A DNA stretch of 64,000 bases, from NCBI RefSeq assembly GCF_006439025.1, contig NZ_RCYZ01000006.1, forward strand, positions 186,001-250,000. Reading direction: 5' to 3'. The DNA is from Hymenobacter nivis (GTDB lineage Bacteria > Bacteroidota > Bacteroidia > Cytophagales > Hymenobacteraceae). The first letter of the stretch is position 1. Each line of letters starts with the position of its first letter. The notes under the pieces were generated by a model, which did no database searches, was not told where the DNA came from, and saw only the letters and a program-made list of their open reading frames with translations. Made by a program: the position numbers and the translations under genes. Of this stretch, positions 1 through 8,038 are shown piece by piece.

Positions 1-75
1 GCCCACTACCGCCTGCGGGCCCTCACGCTCTACGATTTTGACCGCCAAGTTGCCCTCAGCGACGACCCTTCTTAA
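1..75 (+). CDS. C-terminal end of an unidentified protein, possibly a TolC-type or adaptor subunit of the exporter
   Basis: An open frame enters from the left edge and stops with TAA at 73-75, giving only 24 residues ending in ALSDDPS. It lies 17 bases before the ABC ATPase and on the same strand, so it is probably cotranscribed with it. In Bacteroidota such ATPase-permease operons are commonly preceded by an RND-type periplasmic adaptor or a TolC-like outer-membrane gene. The short tail fits neither family decisively, so the function is inferred from context only. Confidence 0.45.
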   Translation, partial: AHYRLRALTLYDFDRQVALSDDPS

Positions 76-92
76 CCTCCTCTTTCTCCCTC

Positions 93-782
93 ATGCAAAC
101 CTCCGCCGCGCCGGTGCTCCAGCTCACCGACATCGAGAAAATCTACCAGACCAAGACCATCGAAACGGTGGCCTTGCACCGCATCAACCTCACCATCGGG
201 CGCGGCGAGTTCGTGTCCATCATGGGGCCCAGCGGGTGCGGCAAGTCCACGCTGCTGAGCTTGATGGGCCTGCTCGACGAGCCCACCCACGGCACCGTGG
301 CCGTGGACGGCCGCCCCGTGCAGTCGTACTCCGACAAGGAACTGGCCGGGCTGCGCAACCTGAAAATCGGTTTCGTTTTTCAGAGCTACCACCTGATCAA
401 CGACTTGGCGGTGCTCGACAACGTGGAGTTGCCGCTGCTGTACCGGCCCGGCTTGGGCAGCAAGGAGCGCCGCCAGCGGGCCCTGGCCGCGCTGGACAAG
501 GTGGGGCTGAGCGCGCGCACCAACCACTTCCCCAGCCAGCTTTCGGGCGGGCAGCGGCAGCGGGTGGCCATTGCCCGGGCCCTGGCCGGGGCCCCGGAAA
601 TTATTCTGGCCGACGAGCCCACCGGCAACCTCGACTCGGTGATGGGCGAGGAAATCATGGACCTGCTGCTGGGCCTGAACCGCGAGCACGGCACCACCAT
701 CGTGATGGTGACCCACGACGAGCAGCAGGCCCTGAAAACCCAGCGCCTCATCCGCCTTTTCGACGGCAGCCAGGTCGGCTAA
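93..782 (+). CDS. ABC transporter ATP-binding protein, MacB/LolD type
   Basis: This 229-residue protein is a single nucleotide-binding domain of the usual LolD/MacB length. It has Walker A GPSGCGKST at residues 45-53, the signature LSGGQRQRV near 149-157, Walker B IILADEPTGNLDS near 170 and a switch histidine in MVTHDE. It should hydrolyse ATP at the cytoplasmic face to power FtsX-type permeases that move peptides, lipids or drugs outward. It is the only ATPase beside four permease genes and probably serves all of them. The substrate cannot be read from the sequence. The start ATG is the first of the frame and follows the upstream stop by 17 bases. Confidence 0.93.
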   Translation: MQTSAAPVLQLTDIEKIYQTKTIETVALHRINLTIGRGEFVSIMGPSGCGKSTLLSLMGLLDEPTHGTVAVDGRPVQSYSDKELAGLRNLKIGFVFQSYHLINDLAVLDNVELPLLYRPGLGSKERRQRALAALDKVGLSARTNHFPSQLSGGQRQRVAIARALAGAPEIILADEPTGNLDSVMGEEIMDLLLGLNREHGTTIVMVTHDEQQALKTQRLIRLFDGSQVG

Positions 783-806
783 TTCACGCTTTTGCGCGCC
801 AATACC

Positions 807-2051
807 ATGCTCATCAGTTACTTAAAAATCGCTTGGAAGGTCTTGCAGCGGCGCAAGTTCTTCACGTTCATCAGCTTGTTCGGCATCAGCTTCACGCTGA
901 TGATCCTGCTGGTGGTGTACGCCATGTACGACCACACGGTGGGGCCCCACACGCCCGAAAAGCGCGTGGACCGGCTGCTGTTTGTGACGCACCTGGGGCT
1001 GTGGTCGCCCAACAGCCAGGGCAACTCCAACCCCAGCTATTCCTTTTTGAACCGCTACGTGCGGCCGCTGCGCACGCCCGAAAAGGTGTCGCTGGCCACG
1101 AGCGGCGGCTACGCGGTGGCCTACGTGGGTAATACCAAGCTGAAGCTCAGCCAGAAGGGCACCGACGGCGTGTTCTGGCAAGTGCTGGACTTTGATTTTC
1201 TGGCCGGCCGGCCCTACTCGGTGCAGGAGGTGGGCACCGACGCCCACGTGGCCGTCATCAACGAGAGCACGGCCCGCCGCTACTTCGGCGCGGTGGCCAG
1301 TGCGGTGGGTCGCCCCATCGAAACCGACGGCACCGCCTTCCGGGTGGTGGGCGTGGTGCGCGACGTGCCCGCCGCGCGCACCCTCACCAGCTCCGACGTG
1401 TGGATTCCGCTGGGCCTGACGGTGGACGTGCACGAGCCCAACTACTTCGGCAACTGCATGGCCATCTTGCTGGCGCCCAGCGCCGAAGCCCTGCCGGCCA
1501 TGCGCGAAGAATTCGACCAAGTGATGCGCCACGTGCCGGTGCAGGACCCCAAGCAATACACCGAGCTGCGGGTGTACGCCAACACGCTGCTGGGCTTCAC
1601 GGTGCGCAGCCTCGTGACCGACGACGACGGGCCCGACGACGGCGTGGCCTGGTTTGGGCGCGTGGCGCTGGGTGTGGCCTTGCTGTTCATGCTGCTGCCA
1701 GCCCTGAACCTGGTGAACCTGAACGTGAGCCGGATGCTGGAGCGCTCATCCGAAATCGGGGTGCGCAAGGCCTTCGGGGCCACGGCGGGGCGGCTGGTGG
1801 GGCAGTTCCTGGTCGAGAACATTTTCCTCACGCTGCTGGGCGGCGTGCTGGGCCTGGCGCTGGCCGCCGGGGCCCTGCACCTGCTCAACGGCAGCAGCGT
1901 CATCGAGTACGCGCAGTTCGCCCTGAACGGGCGGGTGTTTGCGGTGGCGCTGGGCGCGGTGCTGTTTTTCGGAATCCTGTCGGGGGTGTACCCTGCTTAT
2001 AAAATGTCCAAACTGCCCGCCATTCAGGCCCTAAAAGGAGGAACCAAGTAA
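807..2051 (+). CDS. FtsX/MacB-type ABC permease, copy A1
   Basis: This is a 414-residue permease with one N-terminal membrane helix (about residues 20-40), a large periplasmic MacB_PCD-like domain, and three C-terminal helices of the FtsX fold. The conserved FtsX region ERSSEIGVRKAFGA lies before the second helix. I chose ATG 807; the frame could also open with TTG at 792, but the product then gains only five unlikely residues. The stop overlaps the next start by one base. It is a clear paralogue of the gene at 3251-4504: the N-terminal 40 and C-terminal 130 residues are nearly the same, while the periplasmic part has diverged. Confidence 0.9.
   Translation: MLISYLKIAWKVLQRRKFFTFISLFGISFTLMILLVVYAMYDHTVGPHTPEKRVDRLLFVTHLGLWSPNSQGNSNPSYSFLNRYVRPLRTPEKVSLATSGGYAVAYVGNTKLKLSQKGTDGVFWQVLDFDFLAGRPYSVQEVGTDAHVAVINESTARRYFGAVASAVGRPIETDGTAFRVVGVVRDVPAARTLTSSDVWIPLGLTVDVHEPNYFGNCMAILLAPSAEALPAMREEFDQVMRHVPVQDPKQYTELRVYANTLLGFTVRSLVTDDDGPDDGVAWFGRVALGVALLFMLLPALNLVNLNVSRMLERSSEIGVRKAFGATAGRLVGQFLVENIFLTLLGGVLGLALAAGALHLLNGSSVIEYAQFALNGRVFAVALGAVLFFGILSGVYPAYKMSKLPAIQALKGGTK
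2033..2041 (+). promoter_or_regulatory. Strong Shine-Dalgarno for permease B1
   Basis: AAAAGGAGG lies 9 bases before the ATG at 2051, inside the end of the preceding gene. Strong Shine-Dalgarno sequences are uncommon in Bacteroidota. With the one-base stop/start overlap it suggests translational coupling of the two permeases. Confidence 0.6.
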
Positions 2052-3226
2052 TGCTGAAGCACTTATTCACCCTCATCTGGAACCGCAAGCGGGCCAACGC
2101 CCTGCTGATTGTGGAGATTTTCCTGGCCTTCGTGGTGCTGTTCGTGGTGGGCAGCCTGCTGGTGTACCGCTGGCAGAACTACCGGGCCCCGCTGGGCTTC
2201 GCCTACGAGCAAGTGTGGGAGGTGAGCCTCGACCCTGGCGTGCAGCCCAAAGCCGAGCGCTACGCCACCCAACAGCAAATTATCCAACGCATTAAGTCGC
2301 TGTCCGGCGTGCGCGCCGTCACGCGCACCGCCTCGAACACGCCGTTCACGAACAGCCACAGCCAGAGCGATGTTGGGCGGCCCGGGGAAAAGGGGTTCCG
2401 GCCCACCAGCAATGTCTACTACCTAGACGATGCGGCCGCCGACGTGCTGCAAGTGCCCCTAGAGGAAGGCCGCTGGTTCGACCGGCGCGACGATGGGGCC
2501 CCGGTGGCCGTCATCTCGCACGACCTGAAGGAGCTGCTGTTTCCGCACGAAACGGCGGTGGGCAAGCTCGTCGAAGCCGATGGAAACCGCCGCGTTGTGG
2601 GCGTGGCGGCAGCCTACCGCGCCGACGGCGACTTTGCGAACCCCAAGCCGGCTACTTTCCTGCGCAACGGCGTGCAGGACACCGTTTTCGACCACCTGCG
2701 CACGCTGCTGGTGCGCGTGCAGCCCGGCGCCGGCGGGGCCCTGGAAAAGCAGATGAGCGCCGACATCCGCGCCATCGGCCCGGGCTGGAGCAGCAACATC
2801 ACCCCGCTCTCAGAGTCGCGCGACAAGCAGATGAAAACGGTGCTCACGCCGCTGGTGGCGCTGGTCATCACCTGCGTGTTCCTCATTGTGAACGTGGCCT
2901 TGGGCCTGTTCGGGGTGCTGTGGCAAACCATCAACCAGCGCCGGTCCGAGATTGGGCTGCGGCGGGCCATCGGGGCCAGCGCCGGCGGCATCAGCGGGCA
3001 AATTGTGGGCGAGATTTTGGTGGTGGCCACCTTCGGGCTGGCGCTGGGGCTGCTGGCGGCGGCGCAGTTCCCGCTGCTGGGCGTGCTGGGCGTGCGGGTG
3101 GGCGTGTACCTCACGGCCATGGCCCTGGCCGCCGGCCTTGTGTACCTGCTCACGGTGGTGTGCGCGCTGTACCCCAGCCGGTTGGCGGCGGGCATCCAGC
3201 CCGCCGTGGCCCTGCGCGAAGAATAA
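2051..3226 (+). CDS. FtsX/MacB-type ABC permease, copy B1
   Basis: This 391-residue permease has the same fold as its neighbour: one N-terminal helix, a periplasmic domain (about residues 45-280) and three C-terminal helices. The FtsX-type motif RRSEIGLRRAIGA precedes the second helix and the protein ends in IQPAVALREE. It is a different subtype from A1, so A1 and B1 probably form a heterodimeric membrane channel. It is a paralogue of the gene at 4501-5703, with which it shares most of the last 120 residues. The start is fixed by the stop/start overlap and the Shine-Dalgarno at 2033-2041. Confidence 0.9.
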   Translation: MLKHLFTLIWNRKRANALLIVEIFLAFVVLFVVGSLLVYRWQNYRAPLGFAYEQVWEVSLDPGVQPKAERYATQQQIIQRIKSLSGVRAVTRTASNTPFTNSHSQSDVGRPGEKGFRPTSNVYYLDDAAADVLQVPLEEGRWFDRRDDGAPVAVISHDLKELLFPHETAVGKLVEADGNRRVVGVAAAYRADGDFANPKPATFLRNGVQDTVFDHLRTLLVRVQPGAGGALEKQMSADIRAIGPGWSSNITPLSESRDKQMKTVLTPLVALVITCVFLIVNVALGLFGVLWQTINQRRSEIGLRRAIGASAGGISGQIVGEILVVATFGLALGLLAAAQFPLLGVLGVRVGVYLTAMALAAGLVYLLTVVCALYPSRLAAGIQPAVALREE

Positions 3227-3250
3227 TCCTCCTGCCTAACCCTCCCCACC

Positions 3251-4504
3251 ATGCTCTGGAACTACCTGAAAATTGCCTGGAAGGTGCTGCTGCGGCGCAA
3301 GTTCTTCACCGCCATCAGCCTGTTCGGCATCAGCTTCACGCTGATGATTCTGCTGGTCGTGTACGCCTTTTTTGACTACGCCGTGGGGCCCCACCGGCCC
3401 GAGCTGCGCACCGACCGGCTGCTGTTCGTGAACCGAATGCAAATGCTCTACAAGGGCGGTGGGCAAAACAATTCGAGCGTCGGCTACGCCTTCGTGAACC
3501 AACAGATGAAGGCCCTGCGCACGCCCGAAAAGGTGTCCGTGAGCGAGGCTAACCCCGGCACGGCGGTGGCCTACGTGGGCCAGCACACGCTGAAGCTCGA
3601 CCAGCGGCGCACCGACGGCGCATTCTGGCAAGTGCTGGACTTTGACTTCCTCGCCGGCCGGCCCTACAACCTGCCGGAGGTGCGCGCGGCGGCCCACGTG
3701 GCCGTCATCAGCGAAACCACGGCCCGGCAATACTTCGGCGCGGTGGCCGGGGCGGTGGGCCAAACCATTGAGGTAGACGCCGTGCGCTACCGGGTGGTGG
3801 GCGTGGTGCACGACGTGCCCATCGTGCGCCTCTTCACCTACGCCGACGTGTGGGTGCCCATCACCACCACCACCGACGACTTGCGTAGTTCCAACCTGCA
3901 GGGCGCCTACCAGGCCATTGTGCTGGCCCGGAGCGCCGCCGACGTGCCGCGGGTGCAGGCCGAGTACGACCAGCTCGTTGCGCGCCAGCCCCTGCCCGAC
4001 CCCCAGCGCTACGAGCGGCTCGTGTCGCACGCGCTGCCGCTGATGACCAACCTCACGGCGCGCTTCGGCGGCGGCGACGTGGGGCCCAGCAGCAGCAACC
4101 GCTTCCTGCGGGTGCTGGGGCTGCTGGCCCTGCTGTTCATGCTGCTGCCGGCCCTCAACCTGGTGAACATTAACGTGAGCCGCACCCTGGAGCGCTCGGG
4201 CGAAATTGGGGTGCGCAAGGCCTTCGGGGCCACGGCGCGCCGGCTCACGGGGCAGTTTCTGGTCGAGAATATTTTCCTCACGCTGCTGGGCGGCGTGCTG
4301 GGCCTGGGGCTGGCGGCGGGGGCCCTGCACCTGCTCAACAGCAGCCAGTTCATCCCGCACTCGGAGTTTGCCCTGAACGGGCGCGTGTTTGGGATGGCGC
4401 TGGGCGTGGTGCTGTTTTTCGGCCTCTTGTCGGGGGCCTACCCCGCTTATAAAATGTCCAAGCTACAAGCCGTAAAGGCATTGAAAGGAGACAACGCCGC
4501 ATGA
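3251..4504 (+). CDS. FtsX/MacB-type ABC permease, copy A2
   Basis: This 417-residue permease is the tandem paralogue of 807-2051. Both begin with a nearly identical helix (YLKIAWKVL, then RRKFFT) and end in nearly identical membrane segments, while the periplasmic domain differs in length and sequence, especially around residues 60-85 and 220-280. It starts 24 bases after B1 and overlaps B2 by four bases (ATGA). The pattern of conserved membrane parts and diverged periplasmic parts suggests duplication followed by specialisation in substrate or partner recognition. Confidence 0.9.
   Translation: MLWNYLKIAWKVLLRRKFFTAISLFGISFTLMILLVVYAFFDYAVGPHRPELRTDRLLFVNRMQMLYKGGGQNNSSVGYAFVNQQMKALRTPEKVSVSEANPGTAVAYVGQHTLKLDQRRTDGAFWQVLDFDFLAGRPYNLPEVRAAAHVAVISETTARQYFGAVAGAVGQTIEVDAVRYRVVGVVHDVPIVRLFTYADVWVPITTTTDDLRSSNLQGAYQAIVLARSAADVPRVQAEYDQLVARQPLPDPQRYERLVSHALPLMTNLTARFGGGDVGPSSSNRFLRVLGLLALLFMLLPALNLVNINVSRTLERSGEIGVRKAFGATARRLTGQFLVENIFLTLLGGVLGLGLAAGALHLLNSSQFIPHSEFALNGRVFGMALGVVLFFGLLSGAYPAYKMSKLQAVKALKGDNAA
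4484..4490 (+). promoter_or_regulatory. Shine-Dalgarno for permease B2
   Basis: AAAGGAG lies 10 bases before the ATG at 4501. It occupies the same place relative to the A2/B2 junction as the site at 2033-2041 does for A1/B1, so the coupling signal was duplicated with the gene pair. Confidence 0.55.
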
Positions 4505-5703
4505 TCCGCCACCTATTCACCCTGATGTGGAACCGCAAGCGCGCCAACGGCTTGCTGGTGCTCGAAATTCTGCTGGCCTTTGTGGTGCTGTTTGGCGTGA
4601 GCAGCCTGGGCGTGTACCTGTGGCGCAACTACCGCGCCCCGCTGGGCTTCGCCTACGAGCAGGTGTGGAACGTGAGCCTGAACCCCGGCGGCCAGCCCAG
4701 CCGCGGGGAGATGCTGGGCAGCCTCCAGCAGATCATCCAGCACCTGAAGGCCACCCCCGGCGTGGCCGGCGTGGCGCGGAGCGAGGGCAACACGCCCTTC
4801 GCCTTCGCTTCCAACAACGGCGACTTGTCGGCGGGCGAAGGGGCCCGCAAGCGCGTGTGCGACGTGGCCAACTACTTCGATTCCAGCGCCGAGCTGCGCG
4901 CCGTGATGGGGCTGCAGATGAAAGCCGGCCGCTGGTTTGACCGCCGCGACGAGGCCGCCAACAGCCGCGCCGTCGTCATCACCGAGGCGCTGCGCGACGC
5001 GCTGTTTGCCCCCGGCGAGTCGCCGCTGGGCCAGGTCATCCAGGGCCCCAAAGACTGGAAAGAAGTGTGGAAAGTGGTGGGCGTGAGCGGCCCCTACCGC
5101 ACCGACGGCGAGCTGGCCGCGCCCAAGCCCGGCGTGTTTCTCTTCGTCGGGCCGCAGGATACTACCCACGCCCTGGCCACGCTGCTGGTGCGGGTGCAGC
5201 CCGGCAGCGGGGCCGCGCTGGAAAAGAAAATCAGCGACGACATCCGCGCCAACGGCCCCACCTGGAGCAGCACCATTACCCCGCTGGCCAACCAGCGCCG
5301 CGTGCAGTTCAAGCAGGTGCTCACGCCCCCCGTCATCATGGGCGTGGTGAGCGTGTTTTTGCTCATCAACGTGGCCCTGGGTTTGTTCGGGGTGCTGTGG
5401 CTCAACATCAGCCAGCGGCGGGGCGAGCTCGGCGTGCGCCGGGCCATGGGGGCCACGGCGGGGGCCATCAGCGGGCAGGTGCTGGGTGAAATACTGGTGC
5501 TCACCACGTTCGGTTTGGCGCTGGGCCTGCTGGTGGCCATGCAGTTCCCGCTGCTGGGCGTGCTGGACGTGCCGACCGGTGTGTACCTCACGGCCATGGG
5601 CATGGCGGCGGCGGGCCTGTACCTGCTGGCGGTGGGCTGCGCGCTGTACCCCAGCCGGTTGGCGGCGGGCATCCAGCCCGCCGTGGCCCTGCGCGAAGAG
5701 TAG
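4501..5703 (+). CDS. FtsX/MacB-type ABC permease, copy B2
   Basis: This 400-residue permease is paralogous to 2051-3226 and ends in the same IQPAVALREE tail. It has one N-terminal helix, a periplasmic domain and three C-terminal helices. The FtsX-type motif RRGELGVRRAMGA sits before the second helix. Its start overlaps the stop of A2 (ATGA), so the two are translationally coupled. Its last codons form the left arm of a 44-bp perfect palindrome that continues past the stop. It closes the exporter operon. Confidence 0.9.
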   Translation: MIRHLFTLMWNRKRANGLLVLEILLAFVVLFGVSSLGVYLWRNYRAPLGFAYEQVWNVSLNPGGQPSRGEMLGSLQQIIQHLKATPGVAGVARSEGNTPFAFASNNGDLSAGEGARKRVCDVANYFDSSAELRAVMGLQMKAGRWFDRRDEAANSRAVVITEALRDALFAPGESPLGQVIQGPKDWKEVWKVVGVSGPYRTDGELAAPKPGVFLFVGPQDTTHALATLLVRVQPGSGAALEKKISDDIRANGPTWSSTITPLANQRRVQFKQVLTPPVIMGVVSVFLLINVALGLFGVLWLNISQRRGELGVRRAMGATAGAISGQVLGEILVLTTFGLALGLLVAMQFPLLGVLDVPTGVYLTAMGMAAAGLYLLAVGCALYPSRLAAGIQPAVALREE

Positions 5704-5732
5704 GGGCCCCGGGGCCCCTACTCTTCGCGCAG
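5689..5732. terminator. 44-bp perfect palindrome over the stop codon of permease B2
   Basis: The two 22-base arms are exact reverse complements with no spacer. The centre is GGGGCCCCGGGGCCCC at 5703-5718, and the left arm holds the last four codons and the TAG stop. In RNA it would form a very stable hairpin. No T-tract follows, so it may block 3' exonucleases or terminate imperfectly. Confidence 0.6.
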
Positions 5733-5889
5733 TACGGCGTCGTTTTTTGGGGCCCCGGGCAACCGGCGGCGCGCCTGCCGCATCTTGCGTCCTGGTTGCC
5801 CCAGGTTTATTTGCCGGTCGCTGTAACGAACCCGTCCGGGGCCCGGTAACCGCCCCAAATCCTTGCCTCATCTTTCTCTCTTTTTTCGC

Positions 5890-6591
5890 ATGAAAAACCT
5901 CGTTCTCCCCGCCCTGCTCGCCTTGGGGGCCCTGGTGCCCGCCCTCGCCCAAACCGCCGCGCAGGTGCGCCCGGTGGCCCAGTTCCACGCCATCAAAGTC
6001 GGTAGCGGCATTGCCTTGGACCTCACCGCCGGCCACACCCAGCGCGTGGAAGCCAGCGCCGAAACCGACGTACTGCGCGACCGCATCAAAACCACCGTGG
6101 AGGACGGCGTGCTCGTTATTAAATACGAAACCCCGGACGACAACGTGCGCCGCAACACCAGCACCCAGCACCTGCGCGTGGCCGTGACGGCCGACCAGCT
6201 CACGGCCCTGGAGGCCGGCAGCGGCGCCGCCGTGGACGCCAAAGGCGACTACGCAGCCCCCAACTTCCAGCTCGACGTGTCGTCGGGCGCCTCGCTGCGG
6301 GCCGACATGGCCACCACCGACCTCACCGTGCGCCAGGGCAGCGGCTCCGTCGTCACCCTCAAGGGCAAGGCCCCGCACCTCGACATCCGCACTGGCAGCG
6401 GCTCGGTGTTCAACGGCAAGGACCTGCAAACCGACAAGTGCGAGGCCCAGGCCAGCAGCGGCAGCACCCTAAAAATTGCCGTGCGCGAGGCCCTGGTGGC
6501 CGAGGCCAGCAGCGGCGCCAGCATCAAGTACCAGGGCGCGCCCGCCGTCACGAAGCGCACCGGCAGCGGCGGCAGCGTGCGCAGCATGTAG
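5890..6591 (+). CDS. Secreted GIN-domain (DUF2807) auto-transporter adhesin-like protein
   Basis: This 233-residue protein starts with a signal peptide (MKNLVLPALLALGALVPALA) and continues as a Gly/Ser-rich beta-repeat domain with recurring GSGS/SSGAS turns, typical of the DUF2807 'head GIN' family of Bacteroidota. The start is the ATG at 5890; an upstream in-frame codon at 5863 would precede the signal peptide and is rejected. The family is common and poorly understood: a right-handed beta-helix-like fold exported to the periplasm or surface. It sits between the exporter and a two-component system that may respond to envelope state, but no direct role is shown. Confidence 0.82.
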   Translation: MKNLVLPALLALGALVPALAQTAAQVRPVAQFHAIKVGSGIALDLTAGHTQRVEASAETDVLRDRIKTTVEDGVLVIKYETPDDNVRRNTSTQHLRVAVTADQLTALEAGSGAAVDAKGDYAAPNFQLDVSSGASLRADMATTDLTVRQGSGSVVTLKGKAPHLDIRTGSGSVFNGKDLQTDKCEAQASSGSTLKIAVREALVAEASSGASIKYQGAPAVTKRTGSGGSVRSM

Positions 6592-6608
6592 TTTTAAATT
6601 TGCGCCCG

Positions 6609-6649
6609 GAACGGCGCGGGGCCCCGGGGCCCCGCGCCGTTCTTTTTTT
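6609..6649 (+). terminator. Rho-independent terminator with a loopless GGGGCCCC core
   Basis: A 34-bp perfect palindrome (arms 6609-6625 and 6626-6642) is followed by seven T. The centre is GGGGCCCC repeated twice. It ends the GIN-domain transcript 10 bases before the start of the response regulator, so the regulator needs its own promoter or read-through. Confidence 0.85.
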
Positions 6650-6658
6650 ACCTCTCGC

Positions 6659-8038
6659 ATGATCCTCATCGTTGACGACGACCTGGCCGTGCGCACCTCG
6701 CTGGGCCTGCTGCTGAAGCAAGCCGGCTACGCCACCCGCGCCGCCGACGGCCCCGCCGGGGCCCTGGCCGCGGTGCGTGCCGAAACGCCGGCCCTGGTGC
6801 TGCTCGACATGAACTTCTCGCGCGCCACCACTGGCGACGACGGCCTGGCCTTGCTGCGCGAAATCAAGGCGCTGGCCCCGCTGGTGCCGGTGGTGCTCAT
6901 CACCGGCTGGGGCTCCATTGCGCTGGCCGTGGCGGGCATGAAGGCCGGCGCCGCCGAATTCGTGACCAAGCCCTGGCACAACGACGCCCTGCTCCAAACC
7001 ATCGGCACGGCGCTGGCGCTGCGGGGCCCCGGGCCCGCCGCTGAGGGCGCCCCGGCCGGCCGCCGGGCGTTGGACAAGCAGTTTGCCCTCAGCGACATTG
7101 TGGGCGAAGACGAGCGCCTGCTGGCCGTGCTGCGCCAAGTGGGCCAAGTGGCGGCCACCGATGCCTCCGTGCTCATCGAGGGCGAAAGCGGCACCGGCAA
7201 GGAGCTGATTGCCGAAGCCCTGCACCAGAACAGCCGCCGCCGCGGCCAGCCCTTCGTGAAGGTGAACCTGGGCGGCATCTCGTCGTCGCTGTTCGAGAGT
7301 GAGCTATTTGGCCACCGGCGCGGTGCCTTCACCGACGCCAAGGCCGACCGGGTGGGCCGCTTCGAGCTGGCCAACGGCGGCACCATTTTCCTGGATGAAA
7401 TCGGCGAGCTGGAGCTGGCCAGCCAAGTGAAGCTGCTGCGCGTGCTGCAAGACCGCACCTACGAGGTACTCGGCGACAGCAAGCCCCGCCGCCTTGACCT
7501 GCGCGTGGTGGCCGCTACAAACAAGAACCTGGCGGAGCTGGTAGCCCAAGGCCGCTTCCGCGAAGACCTCTTCTACCGCCTCAACCTCATCACGTTGCGC
7601 CTGCCCGCCCTGCGCGAGCGGCCCCACGACGTGCCGTTGCTGGTGCGCCACTTCCTGGCCCAGCTGCGCGCCACCTACCAGCGCCCCGGCCTGCGCGTGG
7701 GGGCCCCGGCGCTGCACTGGCTGCAAGCGCAGCCGCTGCCCGGCAACATCCGCGAGCTGAAAAACCTGGTGGAGCGCGCCGTGCTCGTCAGCGGCCACGA
7801 CGAGCTGACGCCCGCCGACTTCCAGCAGAGCGGCGCCGGGGCCCCAGCGCCCGCGCCGGCCCCCGGCGCCGTGCCCGGCACCCTCACCCTCGATCAGCTC
7901 GAAGCCCAGGCCATCCGCCAGAGCGTGGCCCACCACCAGGGCAACCTGAGCCGGGTAGCCAAGGCCCTGGGCCTCAGCCGCGGGGCCCTGTACCGGCGCC
8001 TCGACAAGTACGGCATTCCTTACGACGAGCCGGCATGA
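6659..8038 (+). CDS. Sigma-54-dependent response regulator, NtrC family
   Basis: This 459-residue protein has three domains. The receiver (1-115) has acidic DDD at 6-8, phospho-acceptor D50 and K in VTKPW near 103. The AAA+ domain has Walker A GESGTGKE near 174, sigma-54 contact loop GAFTDA near 222 and Walker B IFLDEIGE near 242. A Fis-type helix-turn-helix lies at 415-455. GAFTDA is a permitted variant of GAFTGA. The ATG at 6659 starts the receiver exactly; the frame runs 61 codons further upstream through the terminator and that part is rejected. It overlaps the kinase gene by four bases and probably activates sigma-54 promoters for the nearby exporter. Confidence 0.92.
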   Translation: MILIVDDDLAVRTSLGLLLKQAGYATRAADGPAGALAAVRAETPALVLLDMNFSRATTGDDGLALLREIKALAPLVPVVLITGWGSIALAVAGMKAGAAEFVTKPWHNDALLQTIGTALALRGPGPAAEGAPAGRRALDKQFALSDIVGEDERLLAVLRQVGQVAATDASVLIEGESGTGKELIAEALHQNSRRRGQPFVKVNLGGISSSLFESELFGHRRGAFTDAKADRVGRFELANGGTIFLDEIGELELASQVKLLRVLQDRTYEVLGDSKPRRLDLRVVAATNKNLAELVAQGRFREDLFYRLNLITLRLPALRERPHDVPLLVRHFLAQLRATYQRPGLRVGAPALHWLQAQPLPGNIRELKNLVERAVLVSGHDELTPADFQQSGAGAPAPAPAPGAVPGTLTLDQLEAQAIRQSVAHHQGNLSRVAKALGLSRGALYRRLDKYGIPYDEPA

